This document shows, piece after piece, positions 47,176-56,092 of a stretch of 64,000 bases of DNA (within the stretch, counting starts at the first letter, position 1; the number at the start of each line of letters is the position of its first letter). A program made the position numbers and the translations under genes. This DNA is from Bacillus sp. Y1 (GTDB taxonomy: Bacteria > Bacillota > Bacilli > Bacillales > Cytobacillaceae). The notes beneath the pieces were generated by a model, which searched no databases, had not been told where the DNA came from, and saw only the letters and a program-made list of their open reading frames with translations. The stretch lies in assembly GCF_003586445.1 (NCBI RefSeq), contig NZ_CP030028.1, positions 3,300,501 through 3,364,500 of the forward strand, read 5' to 3'.

Positions 47176-47310
47176 ATGAAAATATACTTACATGGAAAAG
47201 GAATTGTTCTTGTCGGGAAAGCATGGGAAATTCGACACAAACTTCTCCAATATTCTAAAGACTATACTCTTGTAAAAGACTGGGTGGAGGGTGAGAGAAA
47301 GAAAAAGTAA
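47176..47310 (+). CDS. mciZ: Mother-cell FtsZ inhibitor peptide MciZ
   Basis: 44 aa from ATG at 47176, which has GGAGG six bases upstream. The core GIVLVGKAWEIRHKL and the segment YTLVKDW match B. subtilis MciZ (40 aa), and the place next to nudF is the same. MciZ caps FtsZ filaments in the mother cell and blocks a second division during sporulation. The tail is a few basic residues longer (EGERKKK). Open frame upstream to 47041 is not part of the gene. It precedes yqkF by 85 bp. Confidence 0.9.
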   Translation: MKIYLHGKGIVLVGKAWEIRHKLLQYSKDYTLVKDWVEGERKKK

Positions 47311-47395
47311 TGCTTGTTCTTCGCATCAATGGAAAATTTTCTGTAAAATAATGTGCAGAAGGTAAACTATTTTATAGAAGAAGGTGCTTAATCCC

Positions 47396-48304
47396 ATGGA
47401 AAAGAGACGTCTCGGTAAGTCGGATTTGTATGTAACAGAGCTAGGACTTGGATGCATGACGCTTGGAACAGATGCACTTGTAGCAGAACGAATCATCAAC
47501 GCCGCTCTTGAAGAAGGAGTCAATTATTTTGATACGGCAGACTTATACGATTTTGGAGTGAATGAATCAATTGTCGGACAAGCTTTGAAGCCTGTTCGAG
47601 AGCAGGTAATTATTGCAACAAAGGTCGGCAATCGCTGGAACAACAATAAGGATGGTTGGAGCTGGGATCCGAGCAAAACGTATATTAAGGAAGCAGTTAA
47701 AGACAGTCTTACTAGACTTGGAACTGATTATATTGATTTATATCAACTTCATGGCGGAACTTTGGATGATCCAATTGATGAAACCATTGAAGCATTTGAA
47801 GAACTTGTCAGTGAGGGGTTTGTTAAATACTATGGCATCTCCTCGATCAGACCAAATGTGATTCGTCAATATGCTAGTAAATCGAATATCTCTTCCGTGA
47901 TGATGCAATACAGTATCCTTGATCGCCGTCCAGAAGAGGAAGCTCTAAGTATTCTTCGTGAGAATGATATTTCAGTTGTGGCACGAGGACCTGTCGCAAA
48001 GGGTTTATTAAGCGATGTTGGTGTGAATAAAATTACGGAAAAGGGCTTTATGGATTATTCAGAGGAAGAGTTACGCTCGCTCTTATTAGAATTGAAAAAC
48101 CATTTTGGGGATCGATCTTTAACTGAAGTTGCTTTACGCTACGTCCTGCATAACCCGACCATTACAAGTGTCGTTGCTGGTGCAAGCTCAGTGGAACAAG
48201 TGAAAAACAACGCAAAAGCTGTACGCTCTCAACCCTTATCAGAAGGAGAGGTTTCTTTTATTAAGGAAGTTTCAAAAGCAAATGTGTATGGCCAGCATCG
48301 GTAA
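47396..48304 (+). CDS. yqkF: Aldo/keto reductase YqkF
   Basis: 302 aa from ATG at 47396; an in-frame GTG at 47384 is possible. AKR fold with catalytic Asp in YFDTADLYDFG (D and Y), the Lys in VIIATKVGN, the His in LYQLHGGTLDDP and NADPH-binding residues in TSVVAGASSVEQVKNN. Substrate unknown. Follows mciZ on the same strand, as in B. subtilis. Confidence 0.9.
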   Translation: MEKRRLGKSDLYVTELGLGCMTLGTDALVAERIINAALEEGVNYFDTADLYDFGVNESIVGQALKPVREQVIIATKVGNRWNNNKDGWSWDPSKTYIKEAVKDSLTRLGTDYIDLYQLHGGTLDDPIDETIEAFEELVSEGFVKYYGISSIRPNVIRQYASKSNISSVMMQYSILDRRPEEEALSILRENDISVVARGPVAKGLLSDVGVNKITEKGFMDYSEEELRSLLLELKNHFGDRSLTEVALRYVLHNPTITSVVAGASSVEQVKNNAKAVRSQPLSEGEVSFIKEVSKANVYGQHR

Positions 48305-48329
48305 TTCGAAAATGCCCGTCTAATAATGG

Positions 48330-48358
48330 AAGGTCCTTCATCACAAAGATGAAGGACC
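48330..48358. terminator. Hairpin between yqkF and yqkE
   Basis: GGTCCTTCATC and GATGAAGGACC pair around ACAAA between two convergent genes. Neither side has a strong T tract. Confidence 0.6.
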
Positions 48359-48369
48359 AATACATACTA

Positions 48370-48621
48370 TCACTTAAATTTCTTCCAATCAAATTCACTT
48401 TCATTCAGAAGCTCTTCGAACGTTTTGTTTTTTTCTTTTAGGCGGCGTTCTTCTCTTTTTCTTTCCTCTTCCGCTACCTTTTTAGCTTGAGCTTCTTCCT
48501 CTAGTTCATTTTTCGTATTCTTTAATTGTTTAACTAGCTCCACATTCAATAGGTCACCAAGAGTGACTGGTTTGTCTTCGACTTTCTTTTGAGCCGGGCG
48601 AGTTTGTTTTTTCTTTTTCAT
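48370..48621 (-). CDS. yqkE: YqkE, DUF3886 small charged protein
   Basis: 83 aa, Lys- and Glu-rich. MKKKKQTRPAQKK, then TLGDLLNVELVKQLKNTK, a helical KREERRLKEKNKTFEELL and the end FDWKKFK. It matches the DUF3886 protein YqkE by composition and position after yqkF. Probably a coiled-coil nucleic-acid or membrane-surface binder, but the function is unknown. Confidence 0.82.
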   Translation of the reverse strand: MKKKKQTRPAQKKVEDKPVTLGDLLNVELVKQLKNTKNELEEEAQAKKVAEEERKREERRLKEKNKTFEELLNESEFDWKKFK

Positions 48622-48686
48622 TCAAAATCCCTCTCTACATGTTGATGACGAATATTATACCAAATGTTCGGTCATCGTTCTATCCA

Positions 48687-49346
48687 TCACTCAAATGCAT
48701 CTAATCGGACCTTATCATCAATTAACAACTCAGGCTCAGTGGACGCTACCACATCCTCTACCGTATAGCCCTTTGCCACTTCTACAAGCTTTAACCCATG
48801 AGAAGTTACATCAATGACTGCTCTGTCAGTAATAATTCGGTCCACTACACCTTGACCCGTTAAAGGCAAACTACAATTTTTAAGGATTTTTGCGTCACCT
48901 TTTTTATTCGTATGCTCCATGATGACAATAATTTTTCTCGCCCCATGAACCAGGTCCATAGCTCCACCCATGCCTTTAATCATTTTCCCTGGAATCATCC
49001 AGTTCGCCAAATCTCCATTTTCGGATACTTCCATCCCCCCAAGGATGGCGATATCGACATGCCCACCTCGAATCATCGCAAATGACTCAGCACTATCAAA
49101 ATAAGCAGCTCCTGGTATAGCCGTAACGGTTTCTTTCCCGGCATTAATCAAGTCCGCGTCTACTTCTTCTTCTTTAGGAAAAGGTCCAATCCCAAGTAAT
49201 CCATTTTCAGATTGTAGAACGACCTCTTTATCCTTTGATATAAAATTTGCAACAAGAGTTGGCATTCCTATACCTAAATTAACGTAATAGCCACTTTCAA
49301 TTTCTTTTTCTGCTCTTTTTGCAATTCTTTCACGAATATTTGTCAT
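48687..49346 (-). CDS. scoB: Succinyl-CoA:3-ketoacid CoA-transferase subunit B
   Basis: 219 aa. Subunit B motifs: [13 protein letters not shown] at the start, the catalytic Glu in [16 protein letters not shown], and [20 protein letters not shown]. With ScoA it transfers CoA from succinyl-CoA to acetoacetate. Fifteen bases after scoA on the same strand. Confidence 0.93.
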   Translation of the reverse strand: MTNIRERIAKRAEKEIESGYYVNLGIGMPTLVANFISKDKEVVLQSENGLLGIGPFPKEEEVDADLINAGKETVTAIPGAAYFDSAESFAMIRGGHVDIAILGGMEVSENGDLANWMIPGKMIKGMGGAMDLVHGARKIIVIMEHTNKKGDAKILKNCSLPLTGQGVVDRIITDRAVIDVTSHGLKLVEVAKGYTVEDVVASTEPELLIDDKVRLDAFE

Positions 49347-49361
49347 GTCCCCACTCCCTTT

Positions 49362-50051
49362 CTAGCCCTGAACGGTTAGTCTTTCAATCCTTTTTTCCTG
49401 CTTTCCAACAATGAGTCGCTGAACATAAATGCTCGGCGTATGGATTTCATTCGGGTTTAGTTCTCCTGTTTCATATAAATGTTCTACTTCTGCAATGGTT
49501 ACTTTTCCTGCAGCTGCAATCATTGGATTAAAGTTTCGAGCCGTCTTATGATAAATGAGATTCCCCATTTTATCTCCCTTCCAAGCTCGAACGAGGCTAA
49601 AATCGGCTTGCAGGGCCTCTTCTAGTAAATATTCTTTTCCATTAAACACTCTTGTCTCTTTCCCATCAGCAATGGGAGTGCCCACTCCAGCAGGCGTATA
49701 AAAGGCAGGAATTCCTGCTCCACCGGCTCGAATCTTTTCAGCTAGCGTCCCTTGTGGGGTCAATTCTACTTCTAGCTCTCCTGACAAAACTTGCCTTTCA
49801 AACTCTTTGTTTTCACCCACATAGGATCCAATCATTTTTCTAATTTGCTTATTTTTTAGTAATAGCCCTAGACCCCATTCATCCACTCCACAGTTATTAG
49901 AAATGACCGTCAAGTCAGTGACTTTCTTTTCAACGAGAGCTAAAATTAAATTTTCAGGAATGCCACAAAGCCCAAAGCCCCCCACCATAAGAGTTGCACC
50001 ATCATGAATATCTTTTACCGCCTCTAAATAAGACGTATAAATTGGTTTCAC
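49362..50051 (-). CDS. scoA: Succinyl-CoA:3-ketoacid CoA-transferase subunit A
   Basis: 229 aa from GTG at 50051, eight bases after AAGGGG; an earlier in-frame GTG at 50060 lies inside the ribosome site itself. Subunit A motifs: [47 protein letters not shown] and [14 protein letters not shown]. The enzyme activates acetoacetate, the product of MvaB on the opposite strand. A cre-like site lies just upstream. Confidence 0.92.
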   Translation of the reverse strand: MKPIYTSYLEAVKDIHDGATLMVGGFGLCGIPENLILALVEKKVTDLTVISNNCGVDEWGLGLLLKNKQIRKMIGSYVGENKEFERQVLSGELEVELTPQGTLAEKIRAGGAGIPAFYTPAGVGTPIADGKETRVFNGKEYLLEEALQADFSLVRAWKGDKMGNLIYHKTARNFNPMIAAAGKVTIAEVEHLYETGELNPNEIHTPSIYVQRLIVGKQEKRIERLTVQG

Positions 50052-50072
50052 CTCATTCACCCCTTCTCTTTA

Positions 50073-50086
50073 TGTAAACGCTACCA
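50073..50086 (+). promoter_or_regulatory. CcpA cre site between scoA and mvaB
   Basis: TGTAAACGCTACCA on the plus strand matches the cre consensus TGWAANCGNTNWCA at 13 of 14 positions. It lies 21 bp from the scoA start, where CcpA would block transcription in rich sugar conditions. Confidence 0.7.
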
Positions 50087-50093
50087 CTTTTTA

Positions 50094-50128
50094 TATTTCT
50101 AGCGGAAATAGAAAAACCCTTCTATTTC
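50094..50128. promoter_or_regulatory. Overlapping palindromes between scoA and mvaB
   Basis: GAAATAGAA (50105-50113) and TTCTATTTC (50120-50128) form a perfect 9-bp inverted repeat around AAACCC. TATTTC (50094-50099) also pairs with the same GAAATA. It sits midway in the divergent region and looks like an operator for a regulator encoded elsewhere. Confidence 0.5.
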
Positions 50129-50147
50129 AAGAAAATTTCTATTATTC

Positions 50148-50177
50148 TTGCATATTTAAAATCAATCACTCTACAAT
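50148..50177 (+). promoter_or_regulatory. SigA promoter of mvaB
   Basis: TTGCAT (50148-50153), 18 bp, TACAAT (50172-50177), 26 bp before the start codon; AAGGGGTGA follows as ribosome site. Confidence 0.65.
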
Positions 50178-50202
50178 TAACGTATGAAGGGGTGAAAAAA
50201 AC

Positions 50203-51105
50203 ATGACGATTGATTTACCGAAGAAAGTGACAATTATTGAAGTCGGTCCTCGTGATGGCCTTCAAAATGTAAGCGTTTTAATACCAACTGAGGCAAAGCT
50301 TCAGTATATTGACCAATTAAAGAAATCGGGTATTAAAGAAATGGAGATCACCTCCTTTGTCTCACCGAAAAGGGTTCCACAAATGCATGATGCCGAGGAG
50401 ATTGTCTGGCACTCCCTAGATCCTAATACCCGAACCATTGTCCTTACCCCTAACCGTGCAGGCATTCAGCGTGCTCGTTTGTCCAATTGCCAAGAAATTG
50501 CTCTGTTCGTCGGAGTAAGCAACACGTTTAACCAAAAGAATATTAATCGAAAGACGGCTCAGGCGATGGAAGAGCTTCTCCCACTTATAAAAAAGCTAAA
50601 AGATCAAGGTGTTTTTGTACGAGCATGCATTTCTACCGCTTTTTACTGCCCGTTTGAAGGCCGAGTCGAAGAACAAGAAACGATTCAATTATGCAAGCAA
50701 TTTGTTCAAGCAGAGGTGGATGAATTAAGTGTTGCAGACACCATCGGGATGGCTGCACCGCACGAATCGTATTCTTTGTTTTCAAAGCTTACTCATCTCT
50801 TTTCTACTACACTTATTACAGCCCATTTTCACGACACTCGAGGAATGGCACTTGCCAATATATTCGCCGCCCTACAAGCAGGGGTTACCCGCTTTGATTC
50901 TTCTGCCGGGGGAATCGGTGGTTGTCCATTTGCGCCAGGGGCCTCTGGAAATGTCGCAACTGAAGATGTCGTATTCATGCTAGAGCGAATGGGAATCCAA
51001 ACGGGTATACAATTGACTCAATTGGCACAAGCCATTGAGATCATTGCTCCTTACCTTCCTGTCCCTATTACAAGCTCTTACTATACGCTTCAGCAAAAAG
51101 CTTAG
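50203..51105 (+). CDS. mvaB: Hydroxymethylglutaryl-CoA lyase
   Basis: 300 aa TIM-barrel lyase. EVGPRDGLQN with the catalytic Arg and Asp, TSFVSPKRVPQM, the metal-binding HFHDTRGMALAN, and the active-site Cys loop GGIGGCPFAPGASGN. It cleaves HMG-CoA to acetoacetate and acetyl-CoA, the last step of leucine breakdown. It is similar to B. subtilis YngG, although here without the rest of that operon. Divergent from scoA-scoB, with which it forms a ketone-body module. Confidence 0.92.
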   Translation: MTIDLPKKVTIIEVGPRDGLQNVSVLIPTEAKLQYIDQLKKSGIKEMEITSFVSPKRVPQMHDAEEIVWHSLDPNTRTIVLTPNRAGIQRARLSNCQEIALFVGVSNTFNQKNINRKTAQAMEELLPLIKKLKDQGVFVRACISTAFYCPFEGRVEEQETIQLCKQFVQAEVDELSVADTIGMAAPHESYSLFSKLTHLFSTTLITAHFHDTRGMALANIFAALQAGVTRFDSSAGGIGGCPFAPGASGNVATEDVVFMLERMGIQTGIQLTQLAQAIEIIAPYLPVPITSSYYTLQQKA

Positions 51106-51127
51106 ATCCACTATTTTTACCCATTTG

Positions 51128-51150
51128 TCCTCTCTAATGAGAGGATTTTT
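51128..51150 (+). terminator. Terminator after mvaB
   Basis: TCCTCTC and GAGAGGA pair around TAAT, followed by TTTTTATATT. The 51151-51301 stretch after it holds no gene I can see. Confidence 0.85.
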
Positions 51151-51301
51151 ATATTATATAAATATAGAATAATATACGAATGTATGTAGATTTTTTAAAT
51201 GTGAAAATCCATCAGACGATGATAAAGTAAATCTGATTTCGAAGAAGGAATACCATAGGAGCCGTGTGACAAAATATAAAGATGAATGTATTAGACCAGA
51301 G

Positions 51302-51347
51302 TAAAAGGGTGAGGGGATTTAGTCATGTTTAATAGCCCTCGCCCTTT
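51302..51347 (-). terminator. Terminator after the MocR-type regulator
   Basis: On the minus strand AAAGGGCGAGGG and CCCCTCACCCTTT pair across a loop of about 19 bases, followed by TTTAC. Confidence 0.65.
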
Positions 51348-51388
51348 ATGCTTTCGAACAAGGAGAGTTTTTGCCTTGTTGAAAGAAT

Positions 51389-52729
51389 TTATAAAAAGTA
51401 GTTTTGAGGATTTTTTAATGCACATGCAATTTTCCTAATTCCTTCTTCAATTCGATGGGCGTCAACATTTGAAACATTCAACTTCAAAATCCGTTCGTGA
51501 TAAAAGTCATCTAAATAATTTCTTTCAACTGAATCCAGATATATGCCTTCTTCATGCAAATGATAAACAAATGATTTCATATTCAAACGCTTGGGAAGCC
51601 CAATATGACTATGCATTACAATTTCTGATGATGATTCGTACTTAGATAAATGATCTTGTATTGATTGATGCAGAATTTTTGCACGTGTATGATAGATGTT
51701 ACTGACTTTTGTTTTATTATGTTCAAACATACCATTTTTCAAATAGAGATATAATGCGGCTTGTGAAATCATTGAGCTGTCGATATCCGCAGTCATTTTG
51801 TATTTTTGAAAAAGGTCAATAATTGAAGGAGGAAGAACCGCCAATCCAACTCTTAACCCAGGAAACATTATTTTTGAAAAACTTTTTAAATAGATGACTT
51901 TATCGTGGTAATCATCAGCAAAAAGAGGATCGTTCTTCGGATTGTATTCAAAATCTGCTAAATAATCATCTTCTACAATGTATACATTATACTTGTCTGC
52001 TAATTGTAAAATAGCCTCTTTTTCTTTTTTACCGTATGAAGATCCTAAAGGATTATGGAAACGTGGCATTGTATAAAAGAATTTAATATCTTCTTCATGA
52101 AATATTTGTTCTAGTCGACCTAAATCAATCCCTTTTTTGGTACGTTGAATTCCTATTGCTGGCAGCCGTAAGGTTTTCAGCAGTTCCATATATAAATGAT
52201 AGCTAGGTTGTTCAACAAGAATGGTGGAACGATTATTTGGAAAGGGCATCATACTTACTAAAGATAGAGCCTGTTGAACACCTGTAGTGATGAAAATCTG
52301 TTCCTTATGAGTAAATACTTGGTAAGATTCTAACAGTTTTTTAGCTTCTGCTATGAGTGGTGGCCAACCTTTTGGCGTTCCGTAGAGAAATAATTCTTCC
52401 TGATAGGTATCAATTGCTTTATTTATGCAGTGTTGAAATTCTTTATAAGGAAATGCATACCAAGTAGGAGATGCGCTTGCAAAGTCAATAGTGTCAGTGG
52501 ACAATAAAGTTTTGAAGACGTGATTATCTACAACATAATATCCACTTTTCGGTAGGGAATAAATAATATGTTGCTCCTCCAATTTTTTTAAAGCGCTCAA
52601 TACCGTGCTTGTACTACAAGAATATTGTTGTGTTAAATTTCGAATGGATGGTAATTTTGCACCTGTAGATAATTTCCCAGACTGAATTTGCATCATAAGT
52701 GATTGATAGATTGATTCATATTTAAGCAT
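51389..52729 (-). CDS. MocR-family regulator (GntR helix-turn-helix plus aminotransferase domain)
   Basis: 446 aa from ATG at 52729, six bases after AGAGGAT; the frame extends upstream to 52891 but crosses the promoter region. GntR winged helix at about 1-70 (GAKLPSIRNLTQQYSCSTST). Fold type I aminotransferase domain at about 85-446 with the PLP lysine in YLKSFSKIMFPGLRVG. MocR proteins sense PLP-amine adducts and typically regulate a divergent neighbour, here two EamA exporters. The effector is unknown. Confidence 0.88.
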   Translation of the reverse strand: MLKYESIYQSLMMQIQSGKLSTGAKLPSIRNLTQQYSCSTSTVLSALKKLEEQHIIYSLPKSGYYVVDNHVFKTLLSTDTIDFASASPTWYAFPYKEFQHCINKAIDTYQEELFLYGTPKGWPPLIAEAKKLLESYQVFTHKEQIFITTGVQQALSLVSMMPFPNNRSTILVEQPSYHLYMELLKTLRLPAIGIQRTKKGIDLGRLEQIFHEEDIKFFYTMPRFHNPLGSSYGKKEKEAILQLADKYNVYIVEDDYLADFEYNPKNDPLFADDYHDKVIYLKSFSKIMFPGLRVGLAVLPPSIIDLFQKYKMTADIDSSMISQAALYLYLKNGMFEHNKTKVSNIYHTRAKILHQSIQDHLSKYESSSEIVMHSHIGLPKRLNMKSFVYHLHEEGIYLDSVERNYLDDFYHERILKLNVSNVDAHRIEEGIRKIACALKNPQNYFL

Positions 52730-52743
52730 CTTAATCCTCTTTG

Positions 52744-52767
52744 CACATCTGTATCGGTACAGATGTG
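52744..52767. promoter_or_regulatory. Palindromic operator candidate between mocR and EamA genes
   Basis: Perfect 10-bp arms CACATCTGTA and TACAGATGTG around TCGG, 15 bp from the regulator start. A related GGTACCGG lies at 52811-52818 nearer the exporter. Two sites in a divergent gap suit a regulator that both represses itself and activates its neighbour. Confidence 0.6.
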
Positions 52768-52848
52768 TATTTTTTATATCGTAAAAGTTATTATTATCCC
52801 TTACGATAATGGTACCGGCCGGATCAATATAAGGGGGTAATCGAAATA

Positions 52849-53766
52849 ATTGAAAATAGGAATGCATATATCGCAGCAACCATCTATTCAATCATTATCG
52901 GATTGTCATTTATGTTTGTTAAAGTGACATTAACTTTTGCAACACCGTTAGATACATTGGCTCATCGGTTTACCATTGCATTGATCGCTGCCACAGTGTT
53001 GTTCGTGTTAAAAAAAGAGTCAATTAAAATAACAAAAAAAGATATACTGCCGATTGCCTTGTTAGCCATCTTATATCCGACACTCTTTTTTGCTTTTCAA
53101 GTATTTGGGTTAGTGCATACATCTTCATCGGAAGCTGGTATTATTCAAGCAACAATACCAATTTTTACGTTGATTTTTGCAAGTATCATTTTAAAGGAAA
53201 CATCTACACGTAGTCAAAAAATAGCGATTGGTTTATCTGTACTCGGTGTGATGTATATTATGTACATGAACGGTCCAGGGGGCACAAACACAAGTCCTCT
53301 CGGGACTGGTTTAATATTACTTTCAGCACTTACAGCCTCACTATACAACGTATTTGTCAAAAAGTTAACACAACGATATTCGTTATTAACTATCACATAT
53401 ATCATGACCTTGTTTGGGTTTATTGCTTTTAATGGACTGGCACTGACAAACCATGTAATGAATGGAACAGTCCATCAATTTATGCAACCTTTTGGACACT
53501 GGGTTTTTGTTCTTGCCATTTTATATTTAGGTATCGTATCGGCTTTAGGAACGTCCTATCTTTCCAACTATGCTTTATCAAAAATAGACGCAACGAAAAT
53601 GAGTGTTTTCAGTAATTTTGCTACTCTCATTACTATTGTAGCAGGGGGCATTTTTTTAAAAGAGGAATTTCATTTATACCACATAGCAGGTTCAATTATC
53701 ATTATCATCGGTGTTGTTGGTACAAACTTTTTTGGTGCAAGGCGTAAATCAAATGAAAAAATATAG
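52849..53766 (+). CDS. EamA-family (DMT) exporter with non-canonical start
   Basis: Ten-helix drug/metabolite transporter with two EamA repeats. The family N-terminus (ENRNAYIAATIYSIIIGLSF) is encoded from about 52852, but no ATG, GTG or TTG is in frame before it; the best start is ATT at 52849, behind AAGGGGG (52831-52837). The first ordinary start, TTG at 52903, would cut helix 1. Later landmarks are SSEAGIIQATIPIFTLIF and KEEFHLYHIAGSIIIIIG. Divergent from the MocR gene; 14-bp overlap with the second exporter. Substrate likely an amino acid or amine. Confidence 0.8.
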   Translation: MENRNAYIAATIYSIIIGLSFMFVKVTLTFATPLDTLAHRFTIALIAATVLFVLKKESIKITKKDILPIALLAILYPTLFFAFQVFGLVHTSSSEAGIIQATIPIFTLIFASIILKETSTRSQKIAIGLSVLGVMYIMYMNGPGGTNTSPLGTGLILLSALTASLYNVFVKKLTQRYSLLTITYIMTLFGFIAFNGLALTNHVMNGTVHQFMQPFGHWVFVLAILYLGIVSALGTSYLSNYALSKIDATKMSVFSNFATLITIVAGGIFLKEEFHLYHIAGSIIIIIGVVGTNFFGARRKSNEKI

Positions 53767-54625
53767 TCTCTTGCTAATCATAAGCTTCATTTGGGGATCT
53801 CAATTTTTCTTCATGGAATTAGTAACGAATGATGTAGGTTCCATTTCGTTGTCTGCTTTGAAAGCACTGATCGGTGCAATTTGTTTATCAGTGATTGGTC
53901 TGTTCCAATCACAGATAAACTACACAACCAATACTAAAAAATATTTTTGGATTGCACTTTTTGAAGTAGTCTTGCCGTTTATTCTTATTGCACAAGGTCA
54001 AAAGTACGTATCGAGCAGTATTGCATCTATGCTAATCGCAATGGTCCCAGTCTTCACCCTATTATTTTTAACAGTGTTCTTCAGAAAAAAAGCAAGTCAG
54101 TTTGAGCTAGTTAGCATAATTCTAGGGTTTCTAGGGATTGTTTTCTTATCATGGTCAACGCATGGAATCCACGACTTATTAGGGAGTATATTTGGAAATG
54201 CTTTACTCATTCTTGCTGCAATGAGCTTTGCGTTATCATTGATTCTAATGGAGAAATTAGAAGGTGGTTCTCCTGTGGTTCATATGAGAAATGTTTTATG
54301 GATTGCAAGTATCGTCTTATTCCCACTCGCACTCCTTTTTGAAAAGCCATTGCAAATGGACATTAATCATACACAAATATTATCTATTATTATTTTAGGA
54401 ATGTTCCACGCTGGAATTGTCTATATGCTTTATAATCTATTGATTCAAAGGGATGGTGCTCTGTTTGCATCTTACAGCAACTATATTGTACCGGTAATTG
54501 GCGTCAATCTAGGCTATGTCGTTTTAAAAGAACCATTATTTTTACAACATAAGATTGGTATACTCATTATTCTTTTTGCTCTTTTATTTTCGAATGAGGA
54601 CATTTTTAGAAAATGGGTTAGGTAG
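53753..54625 (+). CDS. EamA-family (DMT) exporter
   Basis: 290 aa from ATG at 53753. Ten predicted helices with two EamA repeats: SFIWGSQFFFMELVTND at the start, SSIASMLIAMVPVFTLLF in the first repeat and YSNYIVPVIGVNLGYVVLKE in the second. It overlaps the first EamA gene, so the two exporters may act as a pair or serve related substrates under the MocR regulator. The ribosome site (AAGGCG) is weak, suggesting coupling. Confidence 0.85.
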   Translation: MKKYSLLLIISFIWGSQFFFMELVTNDVGSISLSALKALIGAICLSVIGLFQSQINYTTNTKKYFWIALFEVVLPFILIAQGQKYVSSSIASMLIAMVPVFTLLFLTVFFRKKASQFELVSIILGFLGIVFLSWSTHGIHDLLGSIFGNALLILAAMSFALSLILMEKLEGGSPVVHMRNVLWIASIVLFPLALLFEKPLQMDINHTQILSIIILGMFHAGIVYMLYNLLIQRDGALFASYSNYIVPVIGVNLGYVVLKEPLFLQHKIGILIILFALLFSNEDIFRKWVR

Positions 54626-54823
54626 GATAATTTACACCTGGAATACAAACAGCTTTTAATTTTGTAATCAGCTTTCCTTAGTGGCCCGTTATGGTAGCCC
54701 AATAAACTGATGATGACAGGAGAAGATGAGAATGAAACTAAGAGAGATAATGAAAATGAGGATGGGTACGAGAACTAGTTGAAAACGAGCTTCAATAATC
54801 ACTTTAATCCTGGTGCATATATT

Positions 54824-55129
54824 ATGAAAAAAACGCTTATCATTTTACTTAAATCACTAGGAGTTATAGCTATAGCAATAGTGCTTTTTCTAGCTATTGT
54901 TTTTATAGTTAATATGATTAGTAACAAATCGGAGCAAGGGAAAATAGAATCTTTTGGTCAATCTGTACAAGTAGACGGGAGTACCGAGAATATTGTAAGC
55001 GAAAATCATGAAGCTTTACAGCAGCTTATTATTGACCGTTACACTCTAATGAGCCATTCCATTGCAGGCATTTACGGACTGGATTATGTGAACAAATATC
55101 CAAACGAAGTGAGTGCATTATATTCGTAA
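54824..55129 (+). pseudogene. Remnant of an alpha/beta hydrolase
   Basis: 101 codons. The N-terminus (MKKTLIILLKSLG, a membrane anchor and NMISNKSEQGKIE) and the later block ENIVSENHEALQQL with HSIAGIYGLDYVNKYPNEVSA resemble membrane-anchored alpha/beta hydrolases. The catalytic core between them, including the oxyanion region, is missing, and the C-terminal half is lost. The nucleophile elbow reads MSHSIAG instead of MGHSIAG. I conclude it is an internally deleted, truncated gene. The family comparison is from memory. Confidence 0.7.
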
Positions 55130-55194
55130 TCATTTTTCATTAGTTCTTTTGTTTTATCATCAATAATTTTTAAAAATTGAAAGCCTTTATTTAA

Positions 55195-55359
55195 GAGGAG
55201 AAAATCTTAGAGCGTCAAAAAGCGCAAGTAACCTATGAATTTGGGAGTGAATATACCATCATCAAATTAGTGAATGTAGCTGGCATCCTACGCAGTGCGT
55301 ATTACTACTGGGCTAGAAAAATAATATTTATGGCGATTAATTTGCAGGTGGAGACATAA
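55195..55359 (+). mobile_element. IS3-family transposase remnant
   Basis: A 54-codon open stretch reads LERQKAQVTYEFGSEY, then IIKLVNVAGILRSAYYYW, then ARKI. This is the short N-terminal region of IS3 OrfB transposases, which ends in the RSxYYxW motif. The DDE catalytic domain and inverted repeats are absent. It is a decayed fragment between two other remnants. Confidence 0.7.
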
Positions 55360-55420
55360 AAACCCTTTTTAAGATATAGATAGATTAACTCTAGATTTAA
55401 TATGAATGGGGAATTATATT

Positions 55421-55900
55421 ATGGAAAATATCAACAGTGTCGAACTAAAGCATTTTTCAAGAGAGTATTTGACAGGATTGAACTCTTTTGTTCTAACAGA
55501 CGAACAAAAACAATTTTCTGCATTGCCAAACAAATTTGTGGAAGCTACTGATGGACAGCATCGTATAGTTATTTTAAGTGATAATACACCTGTTGGTTTC
55601 TTTCTACTAAATTCAAATGAACGCGTAAAGAAATACTCCTCTAATCTGAACGCTTTGTTATTAACTGCACTTTCAATTAATCAGACAGCACAAGGAAAAG
55701 GGTACGCAAAAAATGGGATGTCATTATTGACTGAGTTTATTAAGTCAGAATTCCCTAGATGTGATGAAATTATTTTAGTTGTAGATAAAGAGAATATTCC
55801 AGCACAAAACTTATATTTAAAAGTAGGATTTGAAGATACAAATGAGAGACAAATAGGACGTATCGGCGAAGAAATTATCATGAGACTATCAATAAAATAG
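55421..55900 (+). CDS. GNAT-family acetyltransferase
   Basis: 159 aa. GNAT fold with VGFFLLNSNERVKKYS, LLTALSINQTAQGKGYAKNG (acetyl-CoA motif QGKGYA) and IPAQNLYLKVGFEDTNER. The start is ATG at 55421 behind GGGGAAT. Target unknown. It is a single gene in the accessory stretch, downstream of the IS remnant. Confidence 0.83.
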   Translation: MENINSVELKHFSREYLTGLNSFVLTDEQKQFSALPNKFVEATDGQHRIVILSDNTPVGFFLLNSNERVKKYSSNLNALLLTALSINQTAQGKGYAKNGMSLLTEFIKSEFPRCDEIILVVDKENIPAQNLYLKVGFEDTNERQIGRIGEEIIMRLSIK

Positions 55901-56092
55901 TATAAGACCACAACTAAAAATAACTGCATTTTACGATGCACCAAATTTATCAATTATACAAATAGAAAAACGGTTAGCCTATTTACCATAAATTTTTAAA
56001 AATGATTTTTAGGGGAGGATTGTTTAATAAAGGGATTATAAGGATGATAGCAGAATATTGATTTTATAAAGAAATTTAGGGGGAGTAGAAAT

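Noticed and set aside
51151..51301. Gene remnant between mvaB and the MocR regulator
   Set aside because: No frame gives a recognisable protein in any direction.
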